Origin: Betaproteobacteria bacterium
GTDB taxonomy: Bacteria; Pseudomonadota; Gammaproteobacteria; Burkholderiales; SG8-41
DNA: 48,103 bases
Assembly: GCA_016202605.1 (NCBI GenBank)
Contig: JACQOJ010000103.1
Coordinates: 1 to 48,103 of the forward strand
Direction: 5' to 3'
Both the position numbers and the translations under genes were made by a program. The notes under the pieces are model-generated. The model was not told the DNA's origin. It searched no databases and saw only the letters and a program-made list of their open reading frames with translations. Shown here in pieces: positions 42,539-48,103 of the stretch. The first letter of the stretch is position 1, and each line of letters begins with the position of its first letter.

Positions 42539-43753
42539 ATGAGCGGCGAACGTAACGCTCCGCTCGCGGGCTTCACCGTCGTCGAGCACGCGGAAGGCGT
42601 GGCCGCGTCGTATGCGGGCCGCATGATGGCCGTCATGGGCGCGACCGTCATCAAGGTAGAGCCGCCGGGCGAGGGCAGCGGATTACGTCGTGCTGCGCCA
42701 TTGCTGACACGGGACCCGGCCGCGAGCGCGCTCTTTCACTACCTCAACGTTGGCAAGCGATTCGTCACGTGCAACGTCGGGTCCTCCGATGGCCGCCGCC
42801 TGCTGGACGAGCTCATGGCTCGTGCTGAACTCTTTATAGACGATACGCCTGTACGCCGCCGCCCGGCGTTACGGCTCGACCCGCAATCCCTCGCTGTCCA
42901 ACATCCGCAGCTCGTCTTCCTTTCGGTGCTGCCTTTCGGAGCCGCGGGCGCTCATGCGGACTACCGCGCCTACGAACTCAACGTTTTTCACGCGGGAGGC
43001 GAAGGCTATCTGATGCCTAACGGACTCACGCTCGAGACGTTTCCGGACCGACCGCCGCTGAAGATCTATGGTCATTTTGCGGAGTTTATTGGTGGAACGT
43101 CGGCCGTGTGCGCCGGCGTGTCCGCGCTGCTGGTGCGCGATAATGTCGGGGGGCAGTTCGTCGACGTGTCGGTGCAGGACGCGAATATCTCTGTCGGCTG
43201 TTTTGCCGTTCAACGCCTCGGCGACGGTGTGCTGGAGAGCCGCCATGGACGCTCCTTCAAATACGGCGGCGTGCTCGAGTGCCGCGATGGCCATATCGGG
43301 GTGCTGACACTCGAGCAGCGGCAATGGGAAGGATTGGTCAAGCTGATGGGCGATCCGGAATGGGCGCTGGATCCCGCGTTGCGCGACCCGCTCGAGCGCA
43401 GCCGTCGAGGCGCGGAAATCAACGAGCGCCTGCGCGCGTGGGCGAAGACGCAACGTGTGGATGACCTCGTCAAGAAGGGCCAGGCGTTGAGCGTGCCGCT
43501 CGCGAAATACAACGAACCTGCCGACATACTTGAGTCGGAACAATCGAAGGCGCGCGGCATTTTCGCGCCGCTCGATCTTCCCGTGTTCGGATCGGTGCCC
43601 GCGTTCACCGCTCCGTTTCAGTTGAACGGAGAAGCGCTCGGGGTCACCTGCGCGGTGGCTGAGGCGGGCGCCGATAATGAGGCAATCTGGTGCGAGTGGC
43701 TGGGTCACAAGACTGCGAAGCTCGAGCAGTGGGGGCAGCATGGGGTCGTCTGA
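42539..43753 (+). CDS. CaiB/BaiF-type CoA-transferase subunit with Glu at the catalytic Asp position
   Basis: 404 aa. The family III fold is recognisable from VVEHAEGVAASYAGRMMAVMGATVIKVEPPG, LNVGKRFVTCNV and the C-terminal FGSVPAFTAPFQLNGEA. The catalytic Asp motif reads HFAEFIGGTSA, with Glu182 where Asp is expected. The typical GxGxTGP segment is LPFGAAGAHA. It starts 3 bp after the SDR stop and overlaps the next CoA-transferase by 14 bp. It may be the non-catalytic partner of that protein, as in two-subunit family III enzymes such as benzylsuccinate CoA-transferase BbsEF. Confidence 0.85.
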   Translation: MSGERNAPLAGFTVVEHAEGVAASYAGRMMAVMGATVIKVEPPGEGSGLRRAAPLLTRDPAASALFHYLNVGKRFVTCNVGSSDGRRLLDELMARAELFIDDTPVRRRPALRLDPQSLAVQHPQLVFLSVLPFGAAGAHADYRAYELNVFHAGGEGYLMPNGLTLETFPDRPPLKIYGHFAEFIGGTSAVCAGVSALLVRDNVGGQFVDVSVQDANISVGCFAVQRLGDGVLESRHGRSFKYGGVLECRDGHIGVLTLEQRQWEGLVKLMGDPEWALDPALRDPLERSRRGAEINERLRAWAKTQRVDDLVKKGQALSVPLAKYNEPADILESEQSKARGIFAPLDLPVFGSVPAFTAPFQLNGEALGVTCAVAEAGADNEAIWCEWLGHKTAKLEQWGQHGVV

Positions 43754-44972
43754 GCAGGTTGCAAAGCCGGGAACCGAGATGCCGCCGCTGCATGGCGTGC
43801 GGGTCGCCGACTTCACGCTGCACGCAGCAGGTCCATTCTGTGCGCACATCCTGGCTTTGCTCGGTGCTGAATGCATCAAGATCGAGACGGCCGGGCGCCC
43901 GGACATCTTCCGCAAACCGCATCCGGTGTATGGACGAATGGGAGCGGCGACGTTCGATCAGGTGGCATCGAATAAACTCTCGGTGGAACTCAATTTGAAG
44001 GACCCACGCGGCGTGGATCTCGCGAAGCGCCTGGTTGCGGTGAGCGATATCGTCGCGGAGAGCTTTCGTCCGGGAGTGATGGACCGGCTGGGCTTGAACT
44101 ATGAAGCGTTGAAAGCAGTGAAGCCCGACATCGTCATGGTCTCCGTTTCAGCATCAGGACAGACAGGTCCGGAGCGGGGCTACGCGGGCTACGCTCCGCT
44201 ATTCGGGGCAGCGGGCGGTCTCGGCACCCTGACCGGCTATGAGGATGGCCCGCCGACCGAGATCAGGCATGTGATGGACCATAGCACGGGCCTCACTGCG
44301 GCAATGGCCGTGCTGGCGGCGTACCTGCGGAAGACGCGCACCGGAGCGGGACAACACGTGGACGTTGCGGCGCGCGAAGTGGCGTGCGGTTTCATCGGGG
44401 ATGCGCTGCTGCAGTTTGCTGCAACGGGTGTCACGCCGCGCCGCATGGGAAACGATGCGCCGCAAATTGCGCCCCACAATGTCTATCCGTGTACAGGCGA
44501 TGACGCGTGGGTGTCCATTGTCGTGGCGGACGAGGACGAGTGGCGGACATTCGCCAGGGTGTTGCAGCGCCCGGAGTGGCTCACTGATGCCCGCTTCGCT
44601 TCCGCGCAAATGCGCTGGACCCATCGGCGCGAGCTCGACGCGCAGATCAGCGCGTGGACGCGCGGGCGCAGCCGCGAGGAAGCGACGCGCGTATTGCAAG
44701 CCGCCGGTGTTGCAGCTTTTCCGTCGTACACGGCGCAAGACATTGTCGATGATGCGCATCTCAACGAACGCGGCACGATCAAAAGCATGGTTGGACCTGA
44801 TGGCGAATCGCGCAAAGTCGCCGGACCGCCGTGGCGCTTTTCACGCACGCCGGCGAAGCTCGATCGCTGGACACCGGGGCTTGGTGAGCACAATCACTAC
44901 GTGTTCGGCGAGCTGCTGGGTCTGAGTCCGGAAGAAATCGAAGACCTCGTTCAAGCCAAAGTCATCTACTGA
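43740..44972 (+). CDS. Family III (CaiB/BaiF) CoA-transferase
   Basis: 410 aa from ATG 43740. It has VADFTLHAAGPFCAHILALLGAECIKIET, SNKLSVELNLKDP, AESFRPGVMDRLGLNYEALK, SASGQTGPERG and the catalytic Asp180 in HVMDHSTGLTAA. The C-terminus has PGLGEHNHYVFGELLGLS. It overlaps the preceding gene by 14 bp and the next by one base (TGATG), so three CoA-transferase genes are translationally linked. It is the canonical member of the trio and the probable active partner of the Glu-containing protein. Confidence 0.9.
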   Translation: MGSSEQVAKPGTEMPPLHGVRVADFTLHAAGPFCAHILALLGAECIKIETAGRPDIFRKPHPVYGRMGAATFDQVASNKLSVELNLKDPRGVDLAKRLVAVSDIVAESFRPGVMDRLGLNYEALKAVKPDIVMVSVSASGQTGPERGYAGYAPLFGAAGGLGTLTGYEDGPPTEIRHVMDHSTGLTAAMAVLAAYLRKTRTGAGQHVDVAAREVACGFIGDALLQFAATGVTPRRMGNDAPQIAPHNVYPCTGDDAWVSIVVADEDEWRTFARVLQRPEWLTDARFASAQMRWTHRRELDAQISAWTRGRSREEATRVLQAAGVAAFPSYTAQDIVDDAHLNERGTIKSMVGPDGESRKVAGPPWRFSRTPAKLDRWTPGLGEHNHYVFGELLGLSPEEIEDLVQAKVIY

Positions 44973-47353
44973 TGATGTTCGGGAGCGCATTCGCCGGAAT
45001 CGGCGTTGTGGAGCTGGGTGCTGGCTCGGCGATCGCCTATGCGGGGAAGCTATCTGCCGATCTTGGCGCAGACGTGACGCGTATCGAAGTGGGGGGTTGG
45101 GAGAGTGCGTCCGGTGAGGAACGTGCAGACAGCGAAGCAAATGGACTGACGCTTTATCTCAACTCTCGCAAGAAGAGCATCATCGCCGATCCATCGGCCG
45201 ACGCCGGACGCGCGGCAATGTCTAAGCTGCTCGCACGCAGCCGCGTGCTGTTTCACGGGGCGAACGACCGGTGCTTTGCCGAGCGGGGCTTGAGCCCGGA
45301 AACAATCGCGCAGGAATTTCCCGGTCTCATCGTGGTGTCAGTGACGCCGTTCGGGTTGACAGGCGATGCGCGCGCATGGCCTGCGGACGACCTTACATTG
45401 CAGGCATTTGGCGGAATATCGATCGGCATCGGCCTGCCCGGGCGCCCGCCTCTGAAGCTGCCGGGCGACCAGAGCGGGTTTCAAGCGGGCCTCTCCGCCG
45501 CGATTGCGGCCATGGGCGCGCTCTTTTCCGAGCGCGGTATGCTGATCGACGTGTCGGCGGCCGATGTGTGGGCATCATTCTACACGGGCGTCGAAGTGGC
45601 GCTCGCGAATTTCGGACGGCACCGGAAACGCCGCGCCGGACATCGCGTATCGGGCCAGCCCTATCCCCGGACCATTTACCGGTGCAAGGACGGTTATTTT
45701 GCGATCCAGTGCGGCGAAAGCAGACACTGGCAAAGCTTTCTGGGCATGATCGGGCGCGAAGACCTCGCAACGCATCCCCTGTTTGCCAATCGCTTCGAAG
45801 CGAATGACGGGCACGGTGACGAATGCGACGCGCTCATCGAGCCCTGGTTCTTGAGCCGCACCAAGGATGAAATTCTGCAGCAATGCCTGGAGCACAAAAT
45901 CCCGGGCGCGCCGGTATATGACATTCGGGAAGTGGTCGAGCATCCGCACCTGCGTGGACGCGGATACTTCGTCGATGTCGACGCGCAGAGAGGCCGCATG
46001 CGGTTTCCGGGCGATCCTTATGCGGGTCTTACACGCCCGGCCTCGCATGCCCAGGCTGCGTCTCCCGCGGCGAGCGCCCTTCGCCGTCCGGGTATCCGGC
46101 CCCCCGCCTCGCGTCACGTGGCTGGCGGCGCGATCGACCGCAAAGAACGCCCGCTTACCGGTGTGCGCGTCGTGGACTTCGGTTGGGTATGGGCGGGCGC
46201 GGTGCCAGGGCACATCCTCGCCGACATGGGCGCAGAGGTCATCAAGGTCGAAAGCGCGAGCCCGCTCGATTACATGCGTCAAGGCCGGCCGATCATCGGT
46301 ACCCGGAAAGACCCCGAACAGAATCCGATGTTTCACAATGTCAATCGGGGCAAGCTGAGCCTGCGCATCGACCTGAACCACGCCGAAGCGAAAGACGTGC
46401 TGAAGGACCTGGTCGCGGTGAGCGATGTGGTGATCGAGAATTTTTCGCCCGGTGTCATGGCGAAATTTGGCCTGAGCTACGCGGATCTGCGAGCCGTGCG
46501 GCCGGATATGGTGATGTGCTCGATGTCCGCCGTCGGGCAAAACGGACCGCTACGCGGCATACGGACTTACGCGACCATGATCGCCAGCCTGGCGGGGCTC
46601 GACAGTCTGGTCGGTTACCCCGGAGAGCGCGTGCTCGGCTCGCAGTCCTCGTATGCCGATCCCAATGCAAGCCTGCACGCGACATTTGGGATACTGGCTG
46701 CATTGTGGCGTCGCGAGAGCACCGGCGTAGGCGCCTACATCGACCTGTCACAATGGGAGGCCGCTGTGAACGTAATGGGGAAACAGGTCACCGACTACAT
46801 CTTGCACGGTCGCGCGCCGGCAACGTGCGGCACACTGCATGAGACTAAAGTGCCGCATGGCAACTATCCGGCTGCCGGTGACGATCGATGGATTGCGATC
46901 TCAATAGCGGACGATGCACAATGGCAAGCTCTGAAGAGATCTCTGAGCGATCCTGAGTGGATGTCGCTGGAAAAGTTTGCGACGGTGCGTGAGCGCCACG
47001 CGAACCGTGCAGAACTCGATGAGCGGCTTGCCCGTGAAACGCGCAAACATGAACCCGGGACTCTCGCGTCGGCCCTGCTCGCTGGCGGCGTACCGGCTGC
47101 GCCTCTGCTCGATGCCCGCGGCATCGCGAATCACATGTTGTTCCGGGAACGCGCGCTTTTTGAGATGGTCGAGCATCCGGTGCTGAAGAGCGTTCCCGTA
47201 TATCGCGTCCCGTGGCAGGTGAATGGCGCTCCTGTGACGGTCACGCGCCGGGCACCGCTACTCGGCGAGCACAATGCCTATGTATTACAAACGTTGCTGG
47301 GTTACTCGCGGGAGCGCCTGAAGTCGTTGCACGACGCCGGGGTTTTCCGCTGA
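44972..47353 (+). CDS. Fused double-length CaiB/BaiF CoA-transferase
   Basis: 793 aa made of two family III CoA-transferase domains joined by a Pro/Ala-rich linker (~365-392). Domain one (GVVELGAGSAIAYAGKLSADLGADV, TPFGLTGDAR) lacks the catalytic Asp: the aligned position in GDQSGFQAGL is Gly169. Domain two (VVDFGWVWAGAVPGHILADMGAEVIKVE, ENFSPGVMAKFGLSY) keeps it as Asp563 in SYADPNASL. Family III enzymes are normally interlocked homodimers, so this polypeptide probably forms an internal pseudo-dimer with one active site. It starts in a TGATG junction. Substrate unknown. Confidence 0.9.
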   Translation: MMFGSAFAGIGVVELGAGSAIAYAGKLSADLGADVTRIEVGGWESASGEERADSEANGLTLYLNSRKKSIIADPSADAGRAAMSKLLARSRVLFHGANDRCFAERGLSPETIAQEFPGLIVVSVTPFGLTGDARAWPADDLTLQAFGGISIGIGLPGRPPLKLPGDQSGFQAGLSAAIAAMGALFSERGMLIDVSAADVWASFYTGVEVALANFGRHRKRRAGHRVSGQPYPRTIYRCKDGYFAIQCGESRHWQSFLGMIGREDLATHPLFANRFEANDGHGDECDALIEPWFLSRTKDEILQQCLEHKIPGAPVYDIREVVEHPHLRGRGYFVDVDAQRGRMRFPGDPYAGLTRPASHAQAASPAASALRRPGIRPPASRHVAGGAIDRKERPLTGVRVVDFGWVWAGAVPGHILADMGAEVIKVESASPLDYMRQGRPIIGTRKDPEQNPMFHNVNRGKLSLRIDLNHAEAKDVLKDLVAVSDVVIENFSPGVMAKFGLSYADLRAVRPDMVMCSMSAVGQNGPLRGIRTYATMIASLAGLDSLVGYPGERVLGSQSSYADPNASLHATFGILAALWRRESTGVGAYIDLSQWEAAVNVMGKQVTDYILHGRAPATCGTLHETKVPHGNYPAAGDDRWIAISIADDAQWQALKRSLSDPEWMSLEKFATVRERHANRAELDERLARETRKHEPGTLASALLAGGVPAAPLLDARGIANHMLFRERALFEMVEHPVLKSVPVYRVPWQVNGAPVTVTRRAPLLGEHNAYVLQTLLGYSRERLKSLHDAGVFR

Positions 47354-47420
47354 ACCGGGTCCGGGCGATGAGCGGCGCGCTGCCAGTTACCAGAACGCCG
47401 GCGGACGAAGCGCTACAGCC
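47354..47420. other. Short gap before the IDH-like gene
   Basis: The 67 bp contain no gene or clear terminator; the downstream gene may be co-transcribed with the CoA-transferases. The ATG at 47421 lacks a strong ribosome site. Confidence 0.3.
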
Positions 47421-48103
47421 ATGAGTATCGCCGTAACGCTATTGCCGGGCGATGGGATCGGACCCGAGATTGTCCGCGCCGCCCGCCGCGTGGTGGGTGC
47501 GACGGGTGTGCGGGTGGACTGGGAGGAAATGGCGGTGGGGGAGCAAGCGTACAGCCGCCAAGGCACACCGGTGCCCGAGGAGGTGCTCGCCAGCGCGCGC
47601 CGCACCGGGCTGGTGCTCAAGGGACCCTTGACCAACCCCGGGGGGACTCCTTATGGCAGCCCCACAATAATGTTACGCCGGCGTCTGGGCCTGTTTGCCA
47701 GCGTTCGCTTCGGGCGGGCAGGTCCCGGAGTGCCGTCCCGGTTTCCGGGCATGGACCTGGCCGTCGTGCGGGAAATCACCGAGGATTTTTCCGCCGGGGC
47801 CAGCCAGCTAGTTGGCGACCATGCGGGAATCGCCATCAGAGTGATCACTCGCCCTGCCTCTGTCCGGATTGCGCGCTTTGCTTTCGATCTGGCCCGTCGT
47901 CTCGGGCGGAGACGCATCACTGTTGCACATGTCGCCACCAACTTCGAGAGCACCGACGGATTGTTCCTCGCGGCTGTGCGAGAGGTGGCGGCTGTGTACC
48001 CCGAGATCGACCTGGCCGATGACTTGTTGGACACCGTCTGCCTGCATCTGATGCGAGACCCCGCCCAGGTCGACACGCTGCTCACCCCCAACTTCTACGG
48101 CAA
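47421..48103 (+). CDS. Isocitrate/isopropylmalate dehydrogenase family protein, atypical (3' end outside window)
   Basis: 227 complete codons from ATG 47421, open to the window end. Family blocks are clear: TLLPGDGIGPEIV, GPLTNPGG, MDLAVVREITED, ESTDGLFLAAVREVA and LLTPNFYG. Two catalytic residues are replaced. The Tyr of the TED-x-YAG motif is Ser124 (TEDFSAG), and the Lys of the HKAN motif is Val171 (HVATNFES). The protein is therefore unlikely to do standard beta-decarboxylating oxidation. It follows the CoA-transferases in the plus-strand operon. A tail of the same family lies at 1-69. Confidence 0.85.
   Translation, partial: MSIAVTLLPGDGIGPEIVRAARRVVGATGVRVDWEEMAVGEQAYSRQGTPVPEEVLASARRTGLVLKGPLTNPGGTPYGSPTIMLRRRLGLFASVRFGRAGPGVPSRFPGMDLAVVREITEDFSAGASQLVGDHAGIAIRVITRPASVRIARFAFDLARRLGRRRITVAHVATNFESTDGLFLAAVREVAAVYPEIDLADDLLDTVCLHLMRDPAQVDTLLTPNFYG

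Noticed and set aside
1-48103. Insertion sequence, prophage or integrative element
   Set aside because: No transposase, integrase, tRNA-end attachment site or phage structural gene was found; the repeats seen are short and non-coding.

Overview
This G+C-rich window looks like a chromosomal piece of a Burkholderiales-type betaproteobacterium, probably an environmental lineage. The main reason is the density of Bug/TctC periplasmic receptors (five intact, one broken, against one TctAB membrane pair), together with many family III (CaiB/BaiF) CoA-transferases. The assignment is inferred from gene content. No rRNA, tRNA, transposase, integrase or CRISPR array was seen.

Layout. 1-322: last codons of an isocitrate/isopropylmalate dehydrogenase-family gene, then an intergenic repeat block. 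323-1813: aldehyde dehydrogenase. 1872-7102: minus-strand operon phnD-phnC-phnE-phnE-HAD phosphatase-metallophosphoesterase, an organophosphorus uptake unit without C-P lyase genes. 7262-10611: small exported proteins, a lipoprotein and a LysR regulator. 10689-18240: first CoA module, with a CoA-transferase, two tandem Bug receptors (the second broken by a stop codon), an SDR, a succinyl-CoA-synthetase-like pair and a crotonase. 18579-21788: a glutathione transferase, a benzoylformate-decarboxylase-like ThDP enzyme and an alpha/beta hydrolase. 21872-30469: long minus-strand series with Bug, split ThDP decarboxylase (alpha, beta), aldehyde dehydrogenase, GlcG/HbpS-like protein, Gfo/Idh/MocA oxidoreductase and a complete TctC-TctB-TctA transporter. 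30637-33147: acyl-CoA dehydrogenase and CoA-transferase. 33252-48103: two divergent operons. The minus arm holds sucC-like, sucD-like, Bug, GntR regulator, Bug, CoA-transferase and double-hotdog MaoC. The plus arm holds a second double-hotdog MaoC, an SDR, three consecutive CoA-transferase genes (the last a fused double-length protein) and an IDH/IPMDH-family gene cut by the window end. A perfect 20-bp AT-rich palindrome lies between the arms.

How the genes may work together (inference). The window reads as a set of carboxylic-acid catabolic modules: Bug/TTT capture of an organic acid, activation to a CoA thioester by CoA-transfer or ATP-dependent ligation, then hydration and oxidation. The best candidate for an undescribed system is the divergent 33-48 kb locus. 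It has four CoA-transferase domains in a row (one lacking the catalytic Asp, one with Glu in its place), an SDR lacking the catalytic Tyr, and an IDH-like protein lacking both the catalytic Tyr and Lys. The 21.9-30.5 kb series suggests oxidation of a hydroxy acid, decarboxylation of the 2-oxo acid and oxidation of the aldehyde.

Intergenic DNA is repeat-rich: composite hairpins containing a Neisseria dRS3-like 20-mer (ATTCCC-N8-GGGAAT), a paired-hairpin BIME-like element, degenerate 7-8 bp tandem arrays and long inverted repeats.
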